From contig NC_030988.1 of assembly GCF_000149955.1 (NCBI RefSeq), positions 3,130,040 to 3,194,039 of the forward strand: DNA of 64,000 nt, read 5' to 3'. The position numbers and the translations under genes are program-made. Each line of letters begins with the position of its first letter. The first letter of the stretch is position 1. The stretch comes from Fusarium oxysporum f. sp. lycopersici 4287 (Eukaryota > Ascomycota > Sordariomycetes > Hypocreales > Nectriaceae). Positions 54,869 through 64,000 of the stretch are shown piece after piece. Under the pieces are notes generated by a model, which worked only from the letters and a program-made list of their open reading frames with translations, was not told where the DNA came from and made no database searches.

Positions 54869-56395
54869 ATGAGTGACCAGCCAAGTGACAATGCCGCTAT
54901 CGAGGGCGCCGCTCCCCCTCCACCAGGGATATCCCCCTCTTTCGACCATCCCGAGTACAGTGGACAGCCCGTTGTCGTGGTAAACATTGCTTGTCTTGCT
55001 CTCGCGACGTCGGTTTGTGCTTTGCGGCTGTTCACAAAGTTAAAGATCGTCCGGACTGTGGACTACAGCGATTGTGAGTACGCCCACAAGTCCGGCTTGT
55101 ACCTTTTCCAGGAGATCCGTTAACAGTGATTAGATCTGATCATCCCCGCCTGGGTATAGTCATGCGCCCGACGTGACTTGCATTTCAATGTTGACTCAAC
55201 GACAGATATCTGCCGTTGCCTTTGCGAGCATAAATATCATTCGTAAGTCCAAGTTCGGACCCCGTATTTTGGCTCTGTCAACTTACGTGCGCCAAGAATG
55301 CAGCTATGGCCTGGGCGTCCATATCTGGAACGTCCCAATCGTCAAGTTCAGTCCAACTTTCCTACAGGTATACTTGAATCCAAAGAGGACCTCGTTTGAG
55401 GCTTAATAGTCTTCAGATACTAATGCTATGTCTTGGCAACTGAAGCTGCAAATAACGACTCAGGCGCTTTACTGCGTCTCCATGATGTTCACGAAGCTAT
55501 CTCTTCTAGCCGTCTACCTTCGAATCTCCCCAAGTCGGAGATTCAGAGCGGTTGTGTGCCTGCTCATGGCAATCGTTGCTGGCTATTCTTTCTCAGCAGT
55601 GCTGGTCGCGATATTTCAGTGCCATCCCATTGAGATGGCTTGGGATATCACCGTCTCAGATGGGTCCTGCATCGACCGAATGGCTTACTTCATCGCCACA
55701 TTGGCACTTAATGTCACCACTGATCTCTTCATGTTGGCCTTGCCAATACCGATGCTTTGGAATGTAAAAATGCCCAGAAGGCAGAAACTCGGCCTAATCG
55801 GCATCTTCATGACTGGTTCCTTGTAAATCGCCGCCTTTCCATTCTTCCATGCCATGTTACTGACAGTGACTAGTGTCTGTGTCGTCGGTTTTCTCCGAAT
55901 TAAATCTCTTTTGGGTTTGATGGGCCTCAACGATTTGACGTGGCATCTCGTAGATGGATACGTCTGGGTGTAGGTGGTGCCTTTCTTCCTATTTCTTCCG
56001 AGTCTAAATGTCCCAGGGCCATCGAGATGAACACCGGCATTATTTGCTCGTGTCTCCCATTCATGAAGCCGTTTCTGAAACAGGTCTTTCCTCGCGTTTT
56101 CGGCAGTAGTCTTGGCTCAAGCCACCGGCAGTCGTCAAATGGCCAGAGCAGAGCCGTCACTTTGCACGGGCAGGTCATGGAGCTCGATCGCAAAATCACA
56201 AAGACGAAATCCTGCACTGAGAATCTTTCAACCGGCGGCCAAGGCGCCGACTTGCGGAGTGAGAGCCAGGAGCGCATCTTCCATAGGCCACAGGATTGTC
56301 ATAGCGTCACCACCGATGCGTCGCTCTCCAACCCTACAGGTGGCTCGCAGGATGTTATTGGCCAACCACACGATCTGGAAAGCGCCATGGACTGA
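54869..56395 (+). CDS. PTH11-type integral membrane protein B (multi-exon)
   Basis: The ATG at 54869 gives MSDQPSDNAAIEGAAPPPPG, and the frame continues with ISPSFDHPEYSGQPVVVVNI, a motif shared with gene C (PPPPGITPNF). Further blocks are ECSYGLGVHIWNVPIVKF, SMMFTKLSLLAVYLRIS, FQCHPIEMAWDITVSDGSC, MPRRQKLGLIGIFMTGS, VCVVGFLRIKSLLGLMGLND and CSCLPFMKPFLKQVFPRVFG, the usual seven-helix order. Introns with GT-AG borders are inferred near 55370-55412, 55823-55880 and 55970-56015. The join between the first exon (about 55073) and the second (from about 55206) does not keep the frame with the borders I could find, so a mutation or an unseen exon is possible. The C-terminal tail is hydrophilic and ends at 56395. 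Confidence 0.68.
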
Positions 56396-56714
56396 TCATT
56401 TTCTAGGTCTATGTATATAGTTGGCACTTAGTTGGGTAATAAAATATATGGCTGCGCAAATTCCTGTGTAGCACTAACCAATGGAGAGTGGATTGGCCGG
56501 CGCGGAACTCGGTGAACGATCTTCTTTGTTTACTGGCGCTTTTTAGGAACTTTGCGGCTATATTCTCGGGGTGGTCACACGGCCATTCGAGAAGCGGACA
56601 ACCAGTTGTTGCTTAGGCGCTCGGCACTTCCTGGTTTTCATATCACAGTTTGGTAAACTTGTACTAACTTCAAGGACGGCAGTCTGCTTACTTTGAGGCA
56701 GTTGCGGCACTAGG
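56396..56714. other. Convergent 3' spacer between PTH11-like genes B and C
   Basis: The two neighbouring genes end towards each other. No other features are seen. Confidence 0.5.
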
Positions 56715-58055
56715 TCAAAGCGGTATCTCGTCCCCATCCCGTGACCAAGGCAGACCAGGGTTCGAAGTCAGGTAAAGTGTCGGCTGTATTCCTCCGCTGT
56801 TGCTGTCAGAGGTACCATAGCTGCTTCCAATTACTTTTGGTAGAAATCTTCCGAGAAAAGGCTTGAGGGATGCAAGGCATGCGCATACCAAAGCCAAGTG
56901 TACCTCAACCGTCCTGTCAATACGAAGTTGGATATGTCAACGCATCACAAGCATATAGCAATAGGGAATGCTGACCACCATGCTGTTCCTGGGACACTAT
57001 CCCATGTCAAATCCTGGTATGAAAGTGAGTCTACTGTCACTTTCAGTCTCACAACGCTGATACCCAAGACACTGTGCTGTGCGTCAGCATTAAGCCTCGC
57101 AGCAAGGAGGTTGAACACCCACAAACCACCCGTCATCATAATCATCATCACGCCAAGCTTTTGTCTTTTTTGTAGGCGCAAGCCCCGTAGAATCGCAATC
57201 GGGAGCAACAGAATGATCGCATCGGTGGCTGTATTCATCACTCCACTGAAAATGGTAACCTTCAAGAAGTTGATACAGGATCCGTCCGTGATAGTGAGGT
57301 CCCAGTATTTCTCAAGAGGTTGACATGCATAAACCCATACAAATGAGGCGATAAGACTGTATAGTATGGTAAGCACTATTGTGGCATAAATGACGCCCCT
57401 GAGCTTTGCTGATGCTATGACGAATCTGAGATAGAAGGCCAAGATGGAAAGCTTCGTTAACATGATGGACATTCCGTAGAATGTACCGGTAATGGCTCCA
57501 ACCTCAGGCAGAATTATGTCAGCTTTAAGAGGCTTGGTGGAATGAGAAGGGAAGGTGGCCATACTTTCATAAAGTTGTTGTTGAAAGTTGAGAACGGGAT
57601 ATCCCATGCGTGGCGTCCGAAGCCATACTTTACCACTGGGAGAGTAAGATACTGCGCTCATATTTAGGCATATTTACTTACTAGTACACGTCATCGACGA
57701 GTATATTGCTGCAAAGGCCTGAGCCTTAGTGTTAGGACCTGTTCGCTTACATTAGCCACGGTGGTGGCGACCTACCCATGCAATAACCAACATATCTGCA
57801 ATGTCATGTTAGCATCTAGTCGTCAGGCTTCGATGATAGAGTATTACAGTCAGCCGAGTCCCGTGTCTTTATAATTGCGACGAAGGTATAGATACGGATT
57901 AACATGAAACAGGATGAGACAGCCAAACACCCAATGGAAGAGCTGATGACAAAAGGAGTTCGGGTCGGCGGGTCGACGAAGTTCGGTGTTATGCCAGGAG
58001 GAGGTGGCACGAGGGCCACGGAATCCCCCCGGCACCAAAATGTAGTAGAAGTCAT
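56715..58055 (-). CDS. PTH11-type integral membrane protein C (multi-exon)
   Basis: The ATG at 58055 gives MTSTTFWCRGDSVALVPPPP then GITPNFVDPPTRTPF, and the first transmembrane stretch follows. Later exons read GYPVLNFQQQLYESMATF, GMSIMLTKLSILAFYLRF, YACQPLEKYWDLTITDGSC, LQKRQKLGVMMIMMTGGL, RLKVTVDSLSYQDLTWDSV and ALVCACLASLKPFLGRFLPK. Introns of 50-170 bp lie near 57835-57660, 57110-57060 and 57000-56900; exact borders were not all fixed. The minus-strand frame starting further upstream at 58343 lies in leader sequence. It shares the PPPPGI-x-P start with gene B, so the pair is probably an inverted duplication that has since diverged. No damage is seen. Confidence 0.7.
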
Positions 58056-58855
58056 TTCTAAGACGTCGAATGTGACAGGAGGAGGATAGACACTCAACAA
58101 CTCCCAAATAACGAGCAAGGTAATAAATGTAGAAAACTGGACGACCCAATTGCGGCTCCTTGCGTTGGTTGGGGTATGGCTAAGTATTACAAGATAGTCG
58201 CTAGAGGCGGTCTGGCTAGGCAGAATGCCCATTTTAAACGTATGACGCAGATCGAAGTGATATATCAAAAAAAGGTTGTAGGTTATTGGAAGGGGTGGAA
58301 ATGAGGGGCGCGCGGAGGGTTCCGAGGTGAGATTAAATGCCATATGGCATTCCTGGCCGGTTTGCTAATTACAGCCAAATTCCTGTGCAAATTAAGGGGA
58401 GACGCAGTACCTTGTTCGGTAGCTTAGCAATGATCTCTTTGCCCTGGCCCTTGTTTTGCATCCCCCGTTGTGTGCCCTTCCTTCTGATACAGGTGATATT
58501 ATTAAGTCTACGTTCTGTACCTGTGCTCTTCGCACAGTGCAAAACCTTCAATGCGGTCACTCGCAAGGATCTAACCCAATTACGGCTACTCTTCTCAATA
58601 CCTCCGTCAGCACTAATCGTCGCCCTAGTGGCAAGTCGACGGATCATTTCCCCGGTGGTGATAAGGCTCCAGCTAGTTAATCGACCCAGTATTAAGTTAC
58701 TAACAGACGCGGTGGTAACGCGCTGCAAATCAGTCGCAAAACTTGTTGGAAAATCCGGGAATCCCCCTTCCCTTCAGGATTCAGACTGTTAGTTTGAAAG
58801 TCCTAGATACAATTATCTAGAGATATAAACCTGAGAATAACTCTCAGCTCAATAA
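58056..58855. other. Intergenic between divergent genes
   Basis: This lies between the start of PTH11-like gene C (minus) and the TmpA-like gene (plus). Frames here, such as 58337-58792 plus, show no domain. It probably holds both promoters. Confidence 0.45.
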
Positions 58856-59950
58856 GAAACAACCAAGTTTTCCAAAAATACATTTTCACCCAGCACTACT
58901 GCGCAATATAAACAACACCTGTCGGATGCCACTCTAGTCGAGGAACAAGTCGATCTCGAAGCCGCCCTCCCCGACAAGAAACACCGTAAATATTCGCGCG
59001 GACTCCGTTACCGGGTATTCATCATCTACCGGCGGCTTTTCTCGCTCGTTGGCTTGTTCAACATCTCGGCTGCCATTGCTCTGGTAATGACCGGGATCAG
59101 CCGGGAGTGGCTAAGCAACATCACGGCAATCAATTTGGTCACGGCCGTTCTCGTCCGCCAGGACTTCGTCATCAACGTCCTATACACAATCGCTTGCAGC
59201 GTACCAAAGTCCTGGCCTCTCTTCATTCGGGCTCGTTGCGCAAAGATATATCATCTCGGTGGTGTCCATTCCGGTGCAGCCGTTGGTGCAGGAGCTTGGC
59301 TCTTGGTGGCGAATATCGCCGACATTGTCTGCATGGTGAGCGGAAGTTTTTCAAACTGGGGCAAACAGTCGATCATATCCAAAGTTATCTCGTGGGCTCT
59401 CTCGGCCTTTTTCGCCGTCATGATCGGTCTTGCCTGGCCGTCGATGCGTAAGCGCCACCACGACTTGTTTGAGAGAACGCATCGATTTATCGACTGGACC
59501 ATGCTCGTATTCTTCTGGGTTCAAGTAATTATCACAAGCAAGGACAATGCAGCCACCGGCACTTCATTGGGACAAGCCTGCGCCCGGTCACCACCATTCT
59601 GGCTCCTGGCCGTAGCGACTGTAAGTGTCGCTTCTTCGTGGTTCTTTCTCCGTAAGGTACTCGTCCAAGCGGAAAAGTTGTCAGACCACGCGATCAGACT
59701 GCACTTTGGCTACACAGTCCCCGTCAACGGCTCATTCGCTCGCCTATCATACAATCCCCTCGTGGAGTGGCACTCGTTCGCCACTATTCCCGCTCCCGAG
59801 GCCGTCAACGGCCGGCCGAAAGGCTACTCGCTCATCGTCTCGAACGCTGGTGACTGGACTAAATCAACTATTCAGGATGGCCCGCCCCACATGTGGATCC
59901 GAGGCATACCGACGTGCGGTGCCATGCGCATTGCAACCCTGTTCAACCCA
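58856..59950 (+). pseudogene. TmpA-like membrane flavoprotein, 3' half missing
   Basis: The frame is open from about 58856 with no clear ATG; it reads SDATLVEEQVDLEAALPDKK, then RYRVFIIYRRLFSLVGLFN and a series of membrane helices (NISAAIALVMTGISREWLSN, VLVRQDFVINVLYTIACSVP). It then gives KIYHLGGVHSGAAVGAGAWL, RKRHHDLFERTHRFIDWTML and WHSFATIPAPEAVNGRPKGY, and ends with GIPTCGAMRIATLFN. This is the membrane and FAD-binding part of the ferric-reductase-like family that includes Aspergillus TmpA and the similar tails of NRPS-like enzymes. The NAD(P)-binding half that should follow LFN is absent. The reading changes at about 59950 to unrelated DNA with CAATTCAAGTAAGTCAAG words, next to the hAT element. 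An N-terminal exon may also be missing. Confidence 0.65.
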
Positions 59951-60090
59951 GCGCTGACTTCAATTCAAGTAAGTCAAGTTTGGGGGTCCAACTTGATTAC
60001 TTGAAATAAAATCGTCCATGGACTTACTTAACTTGAATTGAATTGATATACTTGAAATGAAGGTGCTGACCTGAGGCTCCAATAAAGCTA
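59951..60090. other. Probable end sequence of the hAT element
   Basis: It contains the inverted words CAATTCAAGTAAGTCAAG and ACTTACTTAACTTGAATTG about 70 bp apart, similar to subterminal parts of the MITE at 44233. It marks the point where the TmpA-like frame is lost. Confidence 0.45.
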
Positions 60091-62203
60091 TTAAGCCTCC
60101 CCTCCCTCCCAACCCACCAAGTCCCCGCCAAAGCTAACCACCTCACCCATAGTGATCGCTTGATGGCGTAGCCAGTTTCGTAGACACTGCATCTCCTCTA
60201 TTATCTCGGGGCTTATGCTGTGCCTTTGCTCAAGTTCTCTCGCCCAACTGGCCCTTGCCTCATGTAAACGCCAAGCTCGTCTTTTTCCTCCATCATGCAC
60301 CGATCGCAGCTCTGCATCCACTAGTCAAATTGACTGGGCTTGTCTTGCCGCATCGTTTTTCCTGTCATCGTCCTCGATGTCTCGGGCTGCTCCTCACGTG
60401 GATAGTGCTGTTCAAAGAATTCCCAGACACTGTTTTTAGCGTCTCGTAGCCACACTGGTTGCTCGTCGCTGGTCCAGTTCGCCTCAAGCCAAGACACGTT
60501 CCAGCGTGGGTGAAGAATAACGGCAGCCGGATAAAGTGGCGATTGGCCTAGTAGGCTGTAATACTCATCGAGCTTTGACCAACAGTTCTTAATAGAGATC
60601 TGGACGCATCGTCGGTGATCATCATCAAGACAATCATTACTTCCCACAAGGCGCCGTGGCGTCCTTCTTTGGCCCAACCCTGGCACCTCATGGTGATCTC
60701 ATGGAGCGGTTTGAGTAGACTCTGTATCTCCGCCAACAGAAGCCAGTCCTGTGGTGAAAGCTGACCTTGGACAGGCACCCGTTGTCGGGGCTCTGACGTC
60801 TTCGTTTCGAGATATGCAATGAAATGGTCAATGTGCTCTCGCTTTTGAATGGCACGCGGGATCATCAGGAAGGTCGAATTCCATCTGGTTTCATTATTTT
60901 GGATCAGCTCGAGGTCGATGGCAGCTCGCTCCTCTTCAAAGAGTTGATAGCCGTCTTCGTCGTTCTGGTCACAAGCCAGAGATTTCATCAGCTCTCTTCG
61001 TTGCGGGGAAGCCCTGACGAACCGGACGATGTTATGCAGCTTGCCCACCGCTCCCCGTTTCCGCCAGAGCCGAAGCTCACGCTCTTCAACTTGGAAAGCC
61101 ACCTCGGTGAAGGCTTCTCGCTCAAACGAGTCAGGATCTTCTCCCCAGAGAAAGGCTCGAGCTGCAAGGTTAAGAATGTGCCCAAAGCATCTTGTTCGAT
61201 GATTTCTAATATCTTCTTCCGCCATTGCAGGATAAAGTTGACGATAGAGGCTCTCTAAGCATGTATCATTGGACGAGGCGTTATCGCAGACACCCGCGCC
61301 AGTCCTATCTCGTATCCCATACTCGCCCAAGATATCATATATTGTCGCTGCTTGGTTGTCTCCGGAATGAGATCCCCATATACGGCGCAGAGCAAGGAGT
61401 CGCAATTGGACTTGATAGGAGGCGTCGAGATAGTGAGCGTGGAGGCCAAGGAAAGCATACCGGTTTGAAGAAGTCCATAGGTCAAAGCTAAAGCTAATCC
61501 TTGTGACCGCCTTCTGCAATTGACTTGATATTACTCCCTTCTTTACCTCGAATAATTTCCGCATAGTATCACGCACTGACAGCCGACTCCACGGTACCTC
61601 TTTTGCTAATAATGCATCGTGTAAATCGAGCATTCGGCGCAAGTACGGATTCGATGGCGCCGTGAATGGAAGATTGGCAGTAACGATCCAGCCGACCGTC
61701 AACTCCTTCGCTTTAGTGAGATTCGATCTTGCAGTAGGAGACTCCAAGCAACGCCGTTTCGAAGGTGGGTGAATGTCAGCGCGAGACGAATACGAATCTT
61801 CATCCGCATTGTCATCCGCCTCGGTGATCATATGAGACCTACATCCCGTAAGAAAATGAAGAAGCATTAAAGATCAGGCTCGTATAGATACCATTTACCT
61901 TCGGAGGCGCTCAATTGGCGATGTTGTATTTGTGGCGACGAATAATGAGCTCTTGCCTCGTTCATCACATTTCGAGCATACCCAGTAGGTCTGCAATGTC
62001 CGTAAATCAGGACTGACTTCTGTAAGAAAGAAGCCATGGGCTTGGATCCAGCTCCTTCGACCTTTGCGATTCTTATTGGCAATGTGTTCTTCTGGTATAT
62101 ATTTCTTGCAGCCGATCTGGACAGTTGGCGAGGGTCGTTCTTCCAGCTTCAGTCTTGATGGACGCAGCGTCAAGCTGCTGCTTGATTGATTTGTGCTGGC
62201 CAC
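60091..62203 (-). pseudogene. Decayed hAT transposase, two exons, internal deletion
   Basis: Exon 1 (62203-61899; the first codon is GTG, so the true start is unclear) has a BED-type finger: SWIQAHGFFLTEVSPDLR, YWVCSKCDERG, and TTSPIERLRR continuing after a 60-bp intron (61839-61898, GTAAAT...TAG) as SHMITE. Exon 2 carries SFDLWTSSNRYAFLGLHAHY, GVCDNASSNDTC, RCFGHILNLAARAFLWGEDP and NNETRWNSTFLMIPRAI. A frame change near 60630 is followed by NCWSKLDEYYSLLGQSPLYP. After the stop near 60321 the frame at 60321-60091 ends with SPEIIEEMQCLRNWLRH, the usual C-terminus, but the conserved ECERxFS core of the dimerisation domain is gone. The enzyme is therefore dead. Confidence 0.8.
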
Positions 62204-62344
62204 TAATTCCCAGAAGCGATTCTAACGACTGTTGTTGTGCTGCCATAGCGGGTTACCGGCGAATCGCGGATTGCAGATGCTTCTCGTCAGGGAGCGACGT
62301 TAATTCTGAACCAGGTGTTTCCGCGAGCGAACGCAAAACACGTA
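62204..62344. other. Junction between hAT element and MITE
   Basis: Leader of the hAT gene with no recognisable inverted partner of the left end. The boundary of the element was not found. Confidence 0.35.
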
Positions 62345-62718
62345 CTTGGGTAGGGCCTAGAGATCGGCCGACCCCGTACTATTCATCAAGTCACCAGTGA
62401 TCGTGCCTATAGCACGGGGGGTACGGTGATAGGGAAAAGGGTCGGCTGACTGGGGAATAAAATAACATATATTTCCATAGCAATTAGTATGACATAGAAG
62501 GTATCTCTGTCTCCAAATTTCTCCGCGAATATCACAGAGCTTTTTAAAATCTAGATACTTTCTTTTATTAAGCTATCTCTTATTAAATAAGGTATCTTTC
62601 TTTTCCTCAGTCAACCGACCCTTTGCCTGGTCAGGCTACCCCCCGTGCCTGACCCTCTGGCACCACGGGTGGATAGGGTAAGGCAAAGGGGGGCCGGTCT
62701 CTAGGCCATACCCAAGTA
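62343..62718. mobile_element. 372-bp MITE with long inverted ends, TA duplication
   Basis: The element (62345-62716) starts CTTGGGTAGGGCCTAGAGAT and ends with the complement (26 of the outer 30 positions match). TA flanks it at 62343-62344 and 62717-62718. Inner inverted segments (GCACGGGGGGTA near 62413 and its complement near 62640, AAAGGGTCGG and CCGACCCTTT) extend the arms to about 105 bp. The right end interrupts the coding frame of the Zn2Cys6 gene. Confidence 0.78.
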
Positions 62719-63523
62719 GTCCACTTTGAAGGAACAACTTCATCTATTCTAGGGTCGGCAATAGAGGCTGCGTGAACCGGCCTCAAGTACTGGGCTTTAT
62801 AACTTTCTTCGGATTCCGACAGCCGGGGGACACTGACATTGCCGGCGTGATCGTTTTCATTCCATTCGTGAATCAAGGAGTGTATAAAAGGTTCGTCGGA
62901 GTTTGCAAGTATAAGGGCTTCAGGGGTGAGTAAAGAAACTGATAGCGACATCTGGTTTCGGGTCCAGGTGAACTTGAAGAAGGAGATCGGCTGTGCTGAG
63001 TTGACGCGCGATAGCCTCGGCATCAGCACCGGCTCGAATGCGACGGACAATCTCGTGGACTTCGGCCTCTGGCCGAGTCTGTATAGCACGATAGACAACG
63101 GCAGCAGGATGCGACACTTCAAGCGCTTCTAACCTTTCCCTAAAATTACCCTCAGATGTTTGCCAATAAACACAATCGATGTGCTTTGCTCGACACTGAG
63201 AACATGTCGGCCGAGCACCGTTGCACTATGCAAACCATTCAACCCACGTTTATATGAACCTCCAAGAGAAGGGCTACTTCCCGAGGGCTAAGGGACAGAG
63301 TTTGGTAGTGGCATACCTTGCTTTTCCGTCGTCGACAGGACTCGCAAGCTAAAGATGTAGAAACTCTTCTTCGTGCTAAGGGAGCTGTTCGATGCCCGGC
63401 ATGGGCCACTGCCGGATGAGAGCGCGGAGCTGGGAGCAAAGGTCGGAGATCAGTTCCCTGACTTGATTCGTGTGTTGACAAGTTCGAGGAATCTGAGAAA
63501 TTGGAAGTTCTGTTTGCCATCAT
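62719..63523 (-). pseudogene. Zn2Cys6 transcription regulator, truncated by the MITE
   Basis: The ATG at 63523 (or 63520) starts exon 1, ending ACESCRRRKSK at 63317. A 91-bp intron (63226-63316, GTATGC...TAG) splits the zinc cluster. Exon 2 continues CNGARPTCSQCRAKHIDC, completing the C-x2-C-x6-C-x5-12-C-x2-C-x6-C binuclear cluster of fungal regulators. The linker FRERLEAL and the block HPAAVVYRAIQTRPEAEVHE, IVRRIRAGADAEAIARQL and TADLLLQVHLDPK follow. The frame then stops, while another frame continues with DEPFIHSLIHEW and YLRPVHAASIADPRID, so a frameshift or unrecognised intron lies near 62930. At KWTT the coding sequence runs into the 372-bp MITE and no continuation was found beyond it. 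The regulator therefore lacks its main C-terminal domain. Confidence 0.72.
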
Positions 63524-64000
63524 ATTTGACGTTCTTAGTGACGGGTTGCGGCATTGAAATATATGCAAGGCTACGGCCTCCAGCTATTCAACGACTGGGG
63601 CCCAAAACATCGAAAGCGTGGGAGAATCAGAGAGAGGCTAGATAGGAAAGACGGAGATGCTGACTCAGAGCGGGGATAAACTTGCATGAGGGGAGGTACA
63701 AGACTATGGGCTCCCATTGGCTAACTGCTGACGGAATTAGGTCTAGCAGTTATGCCCCACCTTGTTTCGCAACCGACCAACTCCTTTAGGTGGGAAATAA
63801 AAGGGCGCTAGCATGAGATTGAGCAACTGACGAACTCCAGGTCACCCGCGACAAGTGGTACGATACATCTAAAAACTCGTAAATATGTAAAACCAACCCC
63901 AGATTATCGTTATAGATTTTGTTTCTTAATAAAGTATAGTAAACGCGATGATAGCTGGTATTTGACTGGAGGCTCTGCTTTTGATGTTCTTTAGTTGACA
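63524..64000. other. Upstream region of the Zn2Cys6 gene; partial duplicate of 49.6 kb
   Basis: This is the promoter side of the regulator. The segment 63610-63740 has ordered matches to 49650-49765. No gene is supported up to the window end. Confidence 0.45.

Noticed and set aside
1..64000. Starship-type giant transposon (DUF3435 tyrosine recombinase captain)
   Set aside because: A ferric-reductase-like gene is present, but no frame shows a tyrosine recombinase, and no other usual cargo genes or element edges were seen.
1..64000. CRISPR array
   Set aside because: The repeated palindromes come in threes with irregular spacing and unrelated spacers, and the DNA is fungal; no array structure exists.
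1..64000. tRNA or rRNA genes
   Set aside because: B-box-like words (for example GGGTTCGAAG near 56755) lie inside coding exons, and no cloverleaf could be built around any of them.

Overview
The window is genomic DNA of a filamentous ascomycete (Pezizomycotina). The evidence is short GT-AG introns of about 50-90 bp, PTH11-type seven-helix proteins, a Zn2Cys6 regulator, an ATF-type bZIP regulator, OrsD-type zinc-finger proteins, Tad-like LINE, Fot1/pogo-like and hAT transposons, a chromodomain Gypsy element, and AT-rich tracts whose stop codons are almost all TAA/TAG, as expected after repeat-induced point mutation (RIP). Most of the window is transposons, their relics and broken genes, so it looks like an accessory or subtelomere-like compartment. 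The genus cannot be named from sequence alone.

Layout. 0-8.7 kb: a cluster of OrsD-like (former DUF3505) proteins, one short, one long but broken, and two further copies in tandem. A minus-strand cysteine-rich piece resembles the C-terminus of the RecQ-type helicases linked to this family. 8.7-24 kb: an AT-rich island. It holds a RIP-killed host-like gene, a young full-length chromodomain Gypsy element with apparently identical LTRs, an old RIP-degraded Gypsy element in which the young one sits, several solo LTRs with 5-bp target duplications, and two assembly gaps (18255-18435 and 20484-20583). 23.8-26.3 kb: another truncated OrsD-like reading frame and an intact Fot1/pogo transposase bracketed by an exact 154-bp direct repeat. 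26.4-31.5 kb: a small gene island with hypothetical proteins and a MADS-like two-exon gene. 32.3-38.2 kb: a nearly complete Tad-like LINE on the minus strand. 39.4-40.2 kb: one hypothetical gene. 40.7-44.7 kb: gene-poor DNA with a 5'-truncated LINE, a solo LTR and three inverted-repeat elements. 45.2-46.2 kb: an ATF-like bZIP regulator. 46.9-48.8 kb: a hAT transposase with one stop. 50.2-58.1 kb: three PTH11-like membrane proteins, with a pogo relic and a 191-bp MITE between the first two. 58.9-63.5 kb: a TmpA-like membrane flavoprotein gene and a Zn2Cys6 regulator gene, both cut short on the sides facing a block that contains a decayed hAT element and a 372-bp MITE.

Most unusual patterns: triplets of near-perfect palindromes with different sequences at similar distances upstream of two separate OrsD-like reading frames, with a 34-bp palindrome upstream of a third; a shared telomere-like 48-bp block at both ends of the AT-rich island; and a clear order of insertions in the nested retroelements. 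Coordinates of exons and element edges were read by eye; no alignment or database search was run.
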